This document shows positions 17,551-26,902 of a stretch of 57,443 nucleotides of DNA, in pieces. The DNA is from an uncultured Clostridia bacterium. GTDB lineage: Bacteria > Bacillota > Clostridia > Christensenellales > Aristaeellaceae. Within the stretch, counting starts at the first letter, position 1, and the number at the start of each line of letters is the position of its first letter. The stretch is from positions 1-57,443 of the forward strand of contig CALVVZ010000002.1 of assembly GCA_944364075.1 (NCBI GenBank), in the 5' to 3' direction. The position numbers were made by a program, and so were the translations under genes. The notes under the pieces are model-generated. The model was not told where the DNA came from, did no database searches, and saw only the letters and a program-made list of their open reading frames with translations.

Positions 17551-19947
17551 CTATACGTCGCTTTCCATAATGATATAGGGGTCAAAGGTCATATTCCGCA
17601 AAAATTCCATGGCCTTCTCTGGATTTGTCTCCTCCGTTAGCCACAAAGAGTACCGGTATTCTCCAAATCCGGACAGATCCATTTTGAAGTTCGTCTCCCA
17701 GGTATTGTTCATTATCCAGGAATAAACCGGACGGGAATTGTTTTCTGCCGCACCGTCGCACAGACGAATCGGATGGTGGCGCATCTCGCCCATATAAACT
17801 AAAGGCACATCACGGCTGGCGATGATTGCGCCTCCCGAGGATGACAGTATGGCTATACCGTCATCGCTCATACTATATTCCATACATGTCCCTGGCAACT
17901 GGTCTACGCCCGGACGGAAAGCCTCCGCCCCTTTCCGCAGGTAAACTTGTTTTTCCGGGAAATCAAGGCTAAGCGGCAGAAAGATGCTTTCGATGTCCGT
18001 AGAAAGCGTTTTGCCCAGCGCAAGGGTAAAGTCAATCCGCGGCAACGCCTCATATAATCTGAGGATTACGTCCGCCCGTATGGTCCCCGGCAATGCAAAC
18101 CGCAGGCAGAGCTGTGTAAACACCGCACCCTGCTCTTGACAAAGGATTTCTTCCAGCTTTCCTTCAGTCAATACCGCATGCGGACCGCGTATATTCCGTC
18201 CCAGTCTTCTGCGTTCTTCCTGTTCCGGGCAAGGTGAGTCCTTCACCCTGATGGGCGTTATTTCATGCAGCGGCGTAAAGAACGGCGCCGTATCTTTTTC
18301 CAGAAGATTTCGTCCCGTTCTTTTATCCGTGAATTCAGAAATTCCTTCACCTGCACGATATCTTAAGCGGAAGAAAACATTTTCAAATTCATAAGGAATA
18401 CGGTACGTTACAGGATCATATTCGTTCACAATATCCCGGACTCTTTCCGCGCCCACATAGCATTTTCGGCTGTTCAGCGTTTCCCGTTCCGCAGGCAGTT
18501 CTGCGTATGTATAGCGCTTCTTTTCTCCGGGGAAAAAATCGTCCACAAAAGTAACCAGCCTTCCGCGTGGGTGGGGCGATACCTGGCAAGGGACTCTCCG
18601 GCCCTGCGCATCCGCAACTTCCGCGCGGGCCATCACCGGGCTTTCAATATAAAAGGAGACCACTTGCCTGCCTCCGCATCCGCTGACGTCACAGGCACAT
18701 ACCGTTCCCTGCGTGGCATAGTATCGCATCATGTCGCCCTGTGCCATGGCAATTCGGTTCAGCATCGTCGATGCAGCTTCATGCGCCTTTGCTGCATAAC
18801 TGTTTTTACGCATATCCAGATGAAGCACCATGGTATCATACGGATTCTCAATGGTGGATGAATGCCCCCAGGTATGCTCGGCATACAGCAGCAGTTGATC
18901 CTCCACCGTCTTGCACAAGACGGGATACCGCGCTTCCAGGTCCGGTTGCAAGCGCCGGCACAACCGGTAACGCCAAAGAGCGTCCTTGTAGTGTTTAACC
19001 GCATAAGGCGTACTTCCCGCACCGTTGGCCCACCAGTCGGTCATATCTCCCCGATAAACGGGCGCGTTACACAACGCCGGGGCGATTTCCGTATATAGTT
19101 CTTGCAGGGAAACCATGCGAATCCGTAGGGCTTCACCGTAGCGCCGGTTGTATGCCTGAATCACGCGCAGAATCTCCGTTTCCGGGGGCGCGTTATCGCT
19201 AAATACACCGGACACCGAAGCCAGCAGGAAATCATACGGATAGCCGTTTTCCTGACACAGCGCCACGTAAGCTTCCAGGTTCTGCTGCAGCGCGCTTACG
19301 GGGTCTTCCGGCCTCGCTGCACGGCCCAAATGGTTTTCCATCATAAAGTTGGTTGTACGATTGGGTTTCAGTCCCAAAACGTTGCCCAGGTTATAATGCT
19401 CGCCATTCCATACCAACAAGCGTTGACCCGTTGCGCTCTCCCACCAGAAGGCCGTCTGGTTCTGATAAAGCGGATACATGCCATGATGGCAATGGATATT
19501 CGCCAGCAAAAACGCCACGCCATGACGGAGCATGGCGTCCCGATAGCCCATGGAAATTCCGTTGATATCCGCAATCATTGCCGTACGTAGGGGCGCGCCT
19601 TCCTGCGCAAATACGGCCTGGTTTTTTTCCAGGCGCCGGCTATAGGTTTCGCAATCCACCAGATCGCAGAAATTCAAGTAGTTGGCCGATATCCCGATCT
19701 TGCCAGCGCGCGCCAACGCAAAAAACGACTCCCGTTCGCCTGGATCACAGCGTTCCAAAAATTTCTCCACGCAGAAAAGCGTCTCACAATTCCAACGAAA
19801 GTCCTTGTTTTCCGGTTGATTCATGATGCGCAGTACCGTGCGGATATAGTCCACCTGCGTATCAATGACCCGCTCCTGCAGATCCGTATAGCCAATATCC
19901 GTATGGGAATGATGCGTCACATACAAGGTTTTGATCTGATTTTTCAT
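17551..19947 (-). CDS. GH38-like alpha-mannosidase
   Basis: The 798-residue protein opens with HHSHTDIGYTDLQ, the GH38 zinc motif (His15, Asp17 of HxD). Asp127 in IADINGISMGY corresponds to the catalytic nucleophile region. The N-terminal third is the catalytic barrel, followed by a helical part and a large beta-rich C-terminal domain, as in GH38. No signal peptide is seen, so it acts in the cytoplasm on imported oligosaccharides. Its start overlaps the stop of the mannose-6-phosphate isomerase gene by four bases, supporting a mannose-linked role. Sequence identity within GH38-type families is low, so linkage and exact sugar are uncertain. The gene ends with TAG. Confidence 0.8.
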   Translation of the reverse strand: MKNQIKTLYVTHHSHTDIGYTDLQERVIDTQVDYIRTVLRIMNQPENKDFRWNCETLFCVEKFLERCDPGERESFFALARAGKIGISANYLNFCDLVDCETYSRRLEKNQAVFAQEGAPLRTAMIADINGISMGYRDAMLRHGVAFLLANIHCHHGMYPLYQNQTAFWWESATGQRLLVWNGEHYNLGNVLGLKPNRTTNFMMENHLGRAARPEDPVSALQQNLEAYVALCQENGYPYDFLLASVSGVFSDNAPPETEILRVIQAYNRRYGEALRIRMVSLQELYTEIAPALCNAPVYRGDMTDWWANGAGSTPYAVKHYKDALWRYRLCRRLQPDLEARYPVLCKTVEDQLLLYAEHTWGHSSTIENPYDTMVLHLDMRKNSYAAKAHEAASTMLNRIAMAQGDMMRYYATQGTVCACDVSGCGGRQVVSFYIESPVMARAEVADAQGRRVPCQVSPHPRGRLVTFVDDFFPGEKKRYTYAELPAERETLNSRKCYVGAERVRDIVNEYDPVTYRIPYEFENVFFRLRYRAGEGISEFTDKRTGRNLLEKDTAPFFTPLHEITPIRVKDSPCPEQEERRRLGRNIRGPHAVLTEGKLEEILCQEQGAVFTQLCLRFALPGTIRADVILRLYEALPRIDFTLALGKTLSTDIESIFLPLSLDFPEKQVYLRKGAEAFRPGVDQLPGTCMEYSMSDDGIAILSSSGGAIIASRDVPLVYMGEMRHHPIRLCDGAAENNSRPVYSWIMNNTWETNFKMDLSGFGEYRYSLWLTEETNPEKAMEFLRNMTFDPYIIMESDV

Positions 19948-21704
19948 GATTCATGCTCCTCTCCATCCTGTGCTCTGATGCAGGCAACGATTACTTTGAT
20001 GCATTCCCCCTGCATGGCGCTGATGGTATACGTGCCTGCGGCTTCTGGAAGAATGCAGGTTTCCGCGTAGTGAATAACCAGGGGCGGAAAAGCACCTGTG
20101 GGGCTTTCCAGACGCGCCTGACGGCCTTCCACCAAGTTCAAAACATGCACGCTGTCATTTCGCGGCATTGTCAGCGCCCCTGCTGTGGTGACACGGTAGG
20201 TATCAATAAACTCCAACGCATGCAGGCCCGTACGCTCCACCTGACCATGCTCACCTGCATACAATACGGTTCCCGCGTTGACCAAATTACTTTTGACCCA
20301 TGGTGTATCCCGCTGCCACTGAATGTTTGCCAGGCCATGCTTCAAATGGATGGGGCGGGGTTTTCCATCCAGATCCAACCGCCCCCAATCCCACAGCTTA
20401 AAAGTAAAAATGTAAGGCGTAGCGCTGATCTCCAGCACCATGGTGTCAGCCCCCGATGCATGGATTGTTCCCGCCGGAATCAATACATGATCGTGCTTCT
20501 TTACCGGTATGCGGTTGACATACTGCTCTGCCGGAAATTTTCCGTTATCCTGGGCGGCCTGCAAGGCATCCGCCAAGGCCTCCGGCTGAACGCCTTCCCG
20601 CAGTCCCAGGTACACACAGGCGCCTTCCCCTTTGGTATCCAGAATATAATAGCTTTCATCCTGCGTATAGGTCAGGCCGAAATGTTCCTGGATATAGGCC
20701 TGGAGCGGGTGTACCTGCAAAGAAAGATTTTGCCCGTTCACCGTATCCAGTAAATCAAACCGGATAGGAAATTCTTTTCCAAAGCGCCGGTACACACGCT
20801 CGCCCAGCAGTTCCTGCGGATGGCTCAGCACCAGGTTCATGGCAGGCGTTTGTATCAACTGCTGGTCAAAAGCCAAGGTCAGGCTGTTTTCCTCCGGTAC
20901 GCCATCAAAGCTCCAGGCATAGTTGCTACCGTTGTCTGGAAGTGAAAAATGCCGCTTCATCCAATCCCCGCCCCAAACGCCAGGGTCGAAGTACGGCGTG
21001 AGCCGAAACGGTCGCCGGACTACCTGCATCAAGGCATTTCGGTAGCTTGCTCCCTCCACCATAGCCGGCGCGTCATCCCGTGTCATGTCCAGATAAAAAT
21101 CCATGGTTGCCAGCAATGCTTCCTTTGCACCATCTGCCCAACGCCATTCAGCAAAATAGCCGCGTTTGAGCTTGCCCAGCCGGGACGCATTGCACTGGGC
21201 AGTCCGCCAGTTCATCATACCACGCCGGTAACGCAGCTGGATCTCCCATCGGGTAAGATCTGCCATGATTTGCACGTCTCCCGGATGCACCAAGGAAGCC
21301 CCCACCCCATAGATCAGCACCCGGCCGGTTTTGCATGCCCGTCGCGCGCTTTCCAGGCGCTGCGGCACAAACACATCCGCCAGTCTCCGTTTGGTCATGT
21401 GCCCAAAAACCTTATCATCTGTTAGTTCTTCCTTCAGCAGGTCATCCAGCGCGTGCGGGTCCAGGGCACATGTATCGCTACAGATGATTTGATCCCAGCC
21501 GAGCGGTTCCAAGCCGCCCCGAATCTGCGCTAGCGTGACGCCGGGATAGCATTCCACCACCATCACACCTTGTTCCGGCATGCGCAGAGCCAGTCTGCGG
21601 CGAATCTCTTCCCAACCTGCGCAAGCACACTTTTCCTCGCAGGTTACCCGCATCACCGGCAGACGCTCGTAATTTGTATCCCTTTCACGGTCTTCAGCAA
21701 ACAT
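19944..21704 (-). CDS. Class I mannose-6-phosphate isomerase with an extra N-terminal domain
   Basis: From the ATG at 21704 (GGAGG nine bases upstream; a GTG at 21722 lacks a site) the protein has 586 residues. The C-terminal ~380 residues are a type I phosphomannose isomerase. Visible features are YFDPGVWGGDW, the zinc ligands in LSLQVHPLQAY, an acidic DESYYILDT and HVLIPAGTIHASG. It interconverts mannose-6-phosphate and fructose-6-phosphate. The first ~190 residues are not part of usual ManA (about 310-390 residues). This part looks like a nucleotide-kinase-type alpha/beta domain, but where a P-loop would be it reads VVECYPGVTLAQI, so it is probably non-catalytic. It is coupled to the GH38-like gene. 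Confidence 0.85.
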   Translation of the reverse strand: MFAEDRERDTNYERLPVMRVTCEEKCACAGWEEIRRRLALRMPEQGVMVVECYPGVTLAQIRGGLEPLGWDQIICSDTCALDPHALDDLLKEELTDDKVFGHMTKRRLADVFVPQRLESARRACKTGRVLIYGVGASLVHPGDVQIMADLTRWEIQLRYRRGMMNWRTAQCNASRLGKLKRGYFAEWRWADGAKEALLATMDFYLDMTRDDAPAMVEGASYRNALMQVVRRPFRLTPYFDPGVWGGDWMKRHFSLPDNGSNYAWSFDGVPEENSLTLAFDQQLIQTPAMNLVLSHPQELLGERVYRRFGKEFPIRFDLLDTVNGQNLSLQVHPLQAYIQEHFGLTYTQDESYYILDTKGEGACVYLGLREGVQPEALADALQAAQDNGKFPAEQYVNRIPVKKHDHVLIPAGTIHASGADTMVLEISATPYIFTFKLWDWGRLDLDGKPRPIHLKHGLANIQWQRDTPWVKSNLVNAGTVLYAGEHGQVERTGLHALEFIDTYRVTTAGALTMPRNDSVHVLNLVEGRQARLESPTGAFPPLVIHYAETCILPEAAGTYTISAMQGECIKVIVACIRAQDGEEHES

Positions 21705-21806
21705 TTGTGCGTTCCTCCACACGCTTACATTTGCTTAGAAGATAAGCGTTCCTGCAAAATATGTCAATACCAATCAAGCATTTATAGAAATACTTTTTAA
21801 TTTGTA

Positions 21807-21836
21807 TTTACATATAATCCCTCTATATGCTATACT
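21807..21836 (+). promoter_or_regulatory. Sigma-A promoter of the first GntR gene
   Basis: TTTACA (21807-21812) and TATACT (21831-21836) with an 18-bp spacer precede the GntR start by about 35 bp, in the AT-rich gap shared with the divergent isomerase/mannosidase operon. The GntR protein probably controls both from this gap. Confidence 0.65.
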
Positions 21837-21870
21837 GATCTCGTCTGTTGCATAAAAAGGGAGGAAAACC

Positions 21871-22593
21871 ATGTCTCAGCCGCTTTATGTGCAGGTTGCC
21901 GCTTATATCCGGGAGCGTATTGATTCCGGCTTCTATACAGAAGGCGCCCGTATTCCTACGGAGAACGAACTGGCCAGGTTATTGCAGGTCAGCCGTCCGA
22001 CCGTGCGTCAGGCGCTTGCTTCTCTAGCACGGGAAGGTTATCTGGTTCGCGTAAAGGGCAGCGGAACATTTGCCGCACTGCCGAAAGTGATGCACCAGTC
22101 CACGACTTTCCTCACAGGCTACCGGGAGGAAAGCGAAAAAAACCACCGCACCCTGCACACACGAGTGCTTCACCTTGGGGTTGAGAAGGCCGCGGAAAGT
22201 ATTATCCAGGCATTATCCTTGCATCCGGGAGAACGTGTGACCCGGCTGACCCGGTTGCGCCACCTGGAAAACCTTTATGGCAACGCCCCCGTGGTACACA
22301 CCACCGTATACGTACCAACGACGCTATTTCCCGGCATGGCCCAGATGGACTTTGCCAGCATCTCCTTTTATGACGCCTTGGCCGCTCGAAATCTTGCGGT
22401 TTCCCATGCGTCCCGGAGATTAGAGGTCATGCTGCCTCAGGGAGATATTGCCAATCTGCTGGAAATCTCCATGTACGAACCGGTTGTATGCGTTACCTCC
22501 ACTGGATGGACACAGGGCATGACCCCTGTAGAATACTGTATAAGCTATTATCCTGCCAGCCGCAGCAGTTTTCTGATTGAAACACATTCCTAA
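21871..22593 (+). CDS. GntR/HutC-family regulator with UTRA domain
   Basis: This 240-residue protein has a GntR winged helix at residues 5-70 (RIPTENELARLLQVSRPTVRQAL, then GYLVRVKGSGTFAA) and a UTRA effector domain over about residues 85-238. HutC/UTRA regulators usually repress sugar genes and release DNA on binding a sugar phosphate. It is divergent from the mannosidase and phosphomannose isomerase genes, with a 166-bp spacer, so these are the likely targets and a mannose-derived sugar phosphate is a reasonable effector. The start has a good GGGAGG box. The effector is inference only. Confidence 0.9.
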   Translation: MSQPLYVQVAAYIRERIDSGFYTEGARIPTENELARLLQVSRPTVRQALASLAREGYLVRVKGSGTFAALPKVMHQSTTFLTGYREESEKNHRTLHTRVLHLGVEKAAESIIQALSLHPGERVTRLTRLRHLENLYGNAPVVHTTVYVPTTLFPGMAQMDFASISFYDALAARNLAVSHASRRLEVMLPQGDIANLLEISMYEPVVCVTSTGWTQGMTPVEYCISYYPASRSSFLIETHS

Positions 22594-23141
22594 CCTCCGC
22601 GGATGGATCTACGTTACAAGCAAAAAGCAGCACAATACGTAGCGCATTTCAGCTACTTCTGTAAGGCGGAAGGAATGCGTGCGTCAATATTCGATTCCGG
22701 CAGACAGCAGCAGGTAAAATATTCGCAGCCGTATCTTCTCAAAGCCTCAGGATAGCTCCGTAAGGAACTGCAATTTCTCCGGCTTGTATTCGTATCTACC
22801 GGCTTCGTATACGGAAAAGTTGACATTTTCCGAAAAGGCCAAGTCGCATTCCTTTACGAATTCAATGAGCCGAATCTTCAGATTGCCAAAACTCCGGGAT
22901 GCGCAGGAGGGGCCACGGCCTCTTCTCAGCATGGCGAAAAGGTGGCGAAAGCTGCTTTTTCGAGGAAGCAAATCAAAACGCGCCTCCCCGACGGAAGCGT
23001 TCCGTCGAAGACGCGCGTTCAAACTGCCATAATCCTCAGACAATGCCGGAGGACCGCAGTCCTCCAGATCTGATTCATACCCGTCGGCTTTGTCGGCGGA
23101 GCGGGATGCGGAGCTTGCTTGCCGCAAGCATCCAGGCATGC
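22594..23141. repeat. Intergenic hairpin-rich repeat, second copy
   Basis: This 548-bp gap has nested stem-loops: AACGCGC/GCGCGTT (22977-23019) enclosing GACGGAA/TTCCGTC (22990-23006), and GGAGGAC/GTCCTCC (23048-23065). On the minus strand, 17 bases beginning TTGCTTCCTCG match the element at 72-88, and the flanks (CCAC, TTTTCG, GCTGA) align as well. A minus-strand ORF of 153 codons spans the gap and runs into the permease gene. Because it covers the hairpins and lacks a ribosome binding site, I do not call it a gene. Confidence 0.55.
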
Positions 23142-24026
23142 CTATCCCTTTACGCTTCCTACCACGATTCCCTTGATATAATACTTCTGCAGGAAGGGAT
23201 ACACGCACATAATGGGCAGAGCCGCCAGGAAAATCTGCGCAGCTTCGATGGTTTTTTCGCTCACCTGCTCCATACGCTTGAGCTGCTCGGGCGTCATGAG
23301 AGTTTCCACGTTGTTCTTGGATTCCATGAGCTTGGTAGCCAGGTAGGTCTGCAGCGGATATTTGTCAGGGGTGTTCATGTAGATATAGCCGTCCATCCAT
23401 ACGTTCCAGTTGGCTACGGTGGCAAAAAGGATAATCGTGGCCAGGGAGGGCAAGGACATGGGCAAATATACCCGAAACAGCACTTTCATCTGGCTCGCGC
23501 CATCAATGGTGGCTGCATCCTCAATCTCCGTGGGAATTCCGCGGAAAAAGTTCAGCATCAAGATCATGTAGGATACGTTCATTGCTCCCGGCAAAGTCAG
23601 CGCCCAGATAGTATTGATCATTTTCAGCTTGCTGATCACAATGTACAGTGGAATCTGCCCGCCGCTGAAATACATGGTAAAGGCAAAAAACCAGGCAAAA
23701 ACCGTTCGCGCATGGAACCGGTTGTTGCTCTTGGACAGCGGGTAGGCCGTCATGACTACCAAGAAGATGTTTACCGGCACGCCAATGATCACCCGCAGCA
23801 GCGTAACCCCCAAGGAAGTCCAGAACTGTGAATCCTCCATCACGTAGCGGTAAGCCTCCAGGTTAAAACCAACGGGAAGTAACCCCACATGCCCCGCTAC
23901 CGCTTCAAGCTTTTGGGAAAAGGAAAGAGCGATCACATGAAGAATCGGCGCAACGCATACCAGAATCAGCAAGGAAAGAAACGCGTAATTGAAAATATGG
24001 AATCCCGATACTCTCCTGCGCAGCAC
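23142..24026 (-). CDS. Sugar ABC transporter permease, LplC/YtcP type
   Basis: This 294-residue protein has six predicted membrane helices and the EAA loop EIEDAATIDGASQMKVLF that contacts the ATPase. The ending, PFLQKYYIKGIVVGSVKG, is typical of the LplC/YtcP branch of MalG-like permeases. It is the last gene of a solute-binding protein / LplB / LplC set. No ATPase gene is present, as is usual for this branch, which is thought to share a housekeeping MsmK/UgpC-type ATPase. The substrate is probably an oligosaccharide signalled by the YesM/YesN pair upstream. The gene ends in TAG. Confidence 0.92.
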   Translation of the reverse strand: MLRRRVSGFHIFNYAFLSLLILVCVAPILHVIALSFSQKLEAVAGHVGLLPVGFNLEAYRYVMEDSQFWTSLGVTLLRVIIGVPVNIFLVVMTAYPLSKSNNRFHARTVFAWFFAFTMYFSGGQIPLYIVISKLKMINTIWALTLPGAMNVSYMILMLNFFRGIPTEIEDAATIDGASQMKVLFRVYLPMSLPSLATIILFATVANWNVWMDGYIYMNTPDKYPLQTYLATKLMESKNNVETLMTPEQLKRMEQVSEKTIEAAQIFLAALPIMCVYPFLQKYYIKGIVVGSVKG

Positions 24027-24041
24027 AGCGTTTCCCTCCTC

Positions 24042-24974
24042 TCAGAACACCTGGTAGTCGAAATGCTTGGTAGCCAACCGGTAAGAGAAAGCCACCAGCA
24101 GGAACGAAATGACGGACTTCATCATACCCACGGCCGCAGACAGGGACCACTGGTGGTTTACCAGGCCCGTGCGGTACACCAGCGTGTCGATGATGTCGGA
24201 GCTTTCATATACCATAGGATTATACAGCAGCATGATCTGCTCCTGACCTGCGCTGAACACCGTGCCCAACGCCAGCACCAACAGCATGACGATAATGGGC
24301 CGAATGGTAGGCAGCGTAATGTGCCAGGTTTGATGCCAACGGTTGGCGCCGTCCAATGCCGCCGATTCATTCAGGGCAGGGTCCACATTGGTAATCGCTG
24401 CCAGGAAAATAATCATGTTGTAACCCATGTCCTTCCATACATCCGACACAATAATGATGATGGGAAACCATGTGTTGCTGCCCAGGAACATAATGGGTTG
24501 CGCTCCCAGGGATTGCAGAATGGCATTGATAGTACCGTCGTACTCAAAAAGTTCCCGCAGCACACCGCCCATTACCGCCCAGGAAAGAAAGTACGGTAGG
24601 AAAAATACGGTCTGCGCCGTGCGCTTAAAGCCGTTACTCAGTACTTCATTGAGCAGTAAAGCAATAATTAAAGGCACCAAAAGTCGCAGGATAATCTTCA
24701 CGCTGGAGATCATCAGCGTATTGCGTACTACCGTCCAGAAGGTTGGCAAAGACAACATCGCCTGAAAGTTTTTCAGGCCTACCCACTCCGAACCGGAAAA
24801 GGAGCGCAGAGGCGAGTAATTCTGAAAGGCCATCACCAGGCCAAACATGGGAAGATAGCAAAACACAAAAGCAAACGCCACACCAGGAATCAGCATGAGA
24901 TAGAGCGGCATTTCCCGCTTGAAAATCACGATCCGGCGCGGGAATGCGGGAGTTCCAGCCTTTCTTTGCAGCAT
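24042..24974 (-). CDS. Sugar ABC transporter permease, LplB/YteP type
   Basis: The 310-residue protein starts at ATG 24974 (GAGGG four bases upstream); a TTG at 24995 has no binding site. It has six membrane helices, an N-terminal basic leader, and the EAA loop LNESAALDGANRWHQTWHITLP. The phrase MLIPGVAFAFVFCYLPMFG is typical of the LplB/YteP branch. It forms the channel with the LplC-type subunit 15 bp downstream. It is separated from the solute-binding protein gene by a strong hairpin that probably lowers its expression relative to the binding protein. Confidence 0.92.
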   Translation of the reverse strand: MLQRKAGTPAFPRRIVIFKREMPLYLMLIPGVAFAFVFCYLPMFGLVMAFQNYSPLRSFSGSEWVGLKNFQAMLSLPTFWTVVRNTLMISSVKIILRLLVPLIIALLLNEVLSNGFKRTAQTVFFLPYFLSWAVMGGVLRELFEYDGTINAILQSLGAQPIMFLGSNTWFPIIIIVSDVWKDMGYNMIIFLAAITNVDPALNESAALDGANRWHQTWHITLPTIRPIIVMLLVLALGTVFSAGQEQIMLLYNPMVYESSDIIDTLVYRTGLVNHQWSLSAAVGMMKSVISFLLVAFSYRLATKHFDYQVF

Positions 24975-24999
24975 GGTTCCCTCACTTTCTTTCAAAGCA

Positions 25000-25031
25000 G
25001 GAGGACGCCGGTTGTTTTGCCGGCGCCCTCC
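25000..25031 (-). promoter_or_regulatory. Intercistronic hairpin between binding-protein and permease genes
   Basis: In the minus-strand RNA, GGAGGGCGCCGG pairs with CCGGCGTCCTCC (12 bp, one wobble) around an 8-base loop. No U-tract follows in that direction, so it is more likely an mRNA-stabilising or partial attenuating element that favours the binding-protein gene, as the malE-malF palindromes do. Confidence 0.65.
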
Positions 25032-25106
25032 TTTTTGAAAAGTATGGTTGGATTTCCACGGGAAAGCCGGAGGCTTAGCTTCTTGCTACACTGTGCAACA
25101 TAGGTG

Positions 25107-26789
25107 TTATTGGGGATTGATGATGCTGTTGTACTGCGCGTTGACCTCGTTGGTCCAGTCGGTTCCACCCAGCTCATACCAGCTCTGCTTGAAGCTTTCC
25201 CAGTTCTCATCCGTCTTCTGCCCCATGATGTATTCCACCACGAAGGAGACGGCCAGGTCGTTCAGAGTAGCGGATACCCGGGATTCGGTGGGCGTTGCCG
25301 CGCCGTAGAAGTAACCAGGCTCATAGTTGCCGCTGTTCTTGGTAGCCAGGCCAATGGCGATGCCCATGTCGTCGCTCAAGCGGCTCTTGTACATGCCCCA
25401 GGCAGTACCCACATTCTCGCAGTCGTTTCCGTCGGTCAGGTAGTCGTTCATATAGCCGTACCATTCGTTCTCCACAGCCGTCTGGAGATTGGAGGGATCC
25501 TGCGCTTCATAGGCCGCCCAGATATTCTCGCGGTACTGCTCCCAGGGGGTGGGGAAGTACATATACACAGGCAGGAAGAAGATGGAAGCGCCGTTCTCAG
25601 GCAGATCCAGACCATTGTAGATGGTCTTGTCATCGGTGGAGTTGGAGTTGGCGGACAGGGACAGGGAGAGCAGCTTCATCAGCGCTGCTTCCGCGTATTC
25701 CGGAGCGTCCTTGGTCACCACGTTGAAGTGATTGATGCTTACCTGATTCATGGCAGACTTGGCATTGCCGCCCAGGGTAGAAATGTCGATCTCCGCCCAT
25801 TCCGCCTCATGGTTGGCATCCTTGTTCAGGTTCAGGGGGTAAGCAGCGATATAGTAGGTGCCAAAGGTGGCGGCTACCTGATCGTTGGTGACGCGCTGCT
25901 CGAACTGATCAGAGTTCCAGGTGGCGAAATCGGGAGCCAGGCCGCCGTTATCGTAGAGGTATTTCAGACCTTTCAGGGCGTCCAGGGTCTCATCCAGCAC
26001 AAAGCCGTTCACCAACTGCCCATCACGCATAACCCACTTGCCCGGATAGGAACCGTAGCACTGGAAGTACGCCGACAGCGCAAAGTTGGTATTCAGCACA
26101 TTGGAAGTGCTGCCCAGGCCGGCAGTAGCCAGGCCACCATTTACAGTGGGTCCGTAATTGGCCAGGGCAATCAGCATATCATTCACGCCGTCCATATCCT
26201 TGGGTACTTCCATGTCCAGCGCTTCCAGCCAGTCGGAACGGTAGTACAGGCCCGCTACGCTCTCTGAAGTATCCAGCAGCGCAGGGATGCCGTAAAGTTT
26301 GCCGTCCCTGGAAGAATAGGTCACCGGCGCTTCACCGAAGTACGCAATGGTGCTCTTGAGCTGATCCGAAGCATAGGTGTTGTATGCGTCGGTCAGGTCG
26401 CGCAGATAGCCGCTGTCCAGGAACTCGTAGAAGTACGCGCTGTCCAGCATCAGAATATCGGGCATATCGCCGGAGCTGAGCTGCAGGGCAAGCTTATCGG
26501 AATACTGATCGTTGGGAACCATCCAAAGAATGTTCAGCTCGATATTGAACAGATCCTTCGCCACCGTACGCAGGGCGTTGGTCTCAGGTGTCGTGCCTTC
26601 CTTGATGGAGGGATCGGCGTCCCATCCGATCACCACATCCAGGGTAACGGTTTCCTCAAAGGGTTGCTGCCAAAGGGGCAGTTCTGCGGTTGTTTCCGCT
26701 TTGGCCGCCGCCAGGTTCCAACCGGGCACGGCTACCAGTATGGCCATCATGCCAGCCAGCAGTAGCGCAAACCATCGATGCTTTGTCAT
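25107..26789 (-). CDS. Extracellular solute-binding protein, LplA/YtcQ type
   Basis: This 560-residue protein has an N-terminal signal peptide (basic MTKHR, then a hydrophobic stretch to about residue 30) with an Ala-x-Ala type cleavage site near AAAKAET and no cysteine lipobox. The mature part is a long family 1 binding protein of the LplA/YtcQ type that delivers an oligosaccharide to the LplB/LplC permease. Its own promoter (26842-26870) and a downstream hairpin suggest high expression. In a Gram-positive cell a binding protein without a lipid anchor is unusual and is noted in the findings. The ligand cannot be read from the sequence. Confidence 0.9.
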   Translation of the reverse strand: MTKHRWFALLLAGMMAILVAVPGWNLAAAKAETTAELPLWQQPFEETVTLDVVIGWDADPSIKEGTTPETNALRTVAKDLFNIELNILWMVPNDQYSDKLALQLSSGDMPDILMLDSAYFYEFLDSGYLRDLTDAYNTYASDQLKSTIAYFGEAPVTYSSRDGKLYGIPALLDTSESVAGLYYRSDWLEALDMEVPKDMDGVNDMLIALANYGPTVNGGLATAGLGSTSNVLNTNFALSAYFQCYGSYPGKWVMRDGQLVNGFVLDETLDALKGLKYLYDNGGLAPDFATWNSDQFEQRVTNDQVAATFGTYYIAAYPLNLNKDANHEAEWAEIDISTLGGNAKSAMNQVSINHFNVVTKDAPEYAEAALMKLLSLSLSANSNSTDDKTIYNGLDLPENGASIFFLPVYMYFPTPWEQYRENIWAAYEAQDPSNLQTAVENEWYGYMNDYLTDGNDCENVGTAWGMYKSRLSDDMGIAIGLATKNSGNYEPGYFYGAATPTESRVSATLNDLAVSFVVEYIMGQKTDENWESFKQSWYELGGTDWTNEVNAQYNSIINPQ

Positions 26790-26841
26790 GTAAAAATCCT
26801 CCCCTCGCGTTCATGAAGTTGTCGAGCTACCATCTGACTTT

Positions 26842-26870
26842 ATTGTAGCTTCCATGCGTTTGGTTTTCAA
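26842..26870 (-). promoter_or_regulatory. Sigma-A promoter of the solute-binding protein gene
   Basis: On the minus strand TTGAAA (26865-26870) and TACAAT (26842-26847) are 17 bp apart, in the 113-bp gap between the response regulator stop and the binding-protein start. This is where the YesN-type regulator would be expected to act. Confidence 0.75.
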
Positions 26871-26902
26871 TCCATACCTATTTACTTCCGGTTTTCTTCT
26901 GT

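Noticed and set aside
22747..23208. A 153-codon minus-strand ORF in the gap beside the permease gene
   Set aside because: It spans several hairpins and a repeat block shared with position 72-88, overlaps the permease gene, and has no ribosome binding site.
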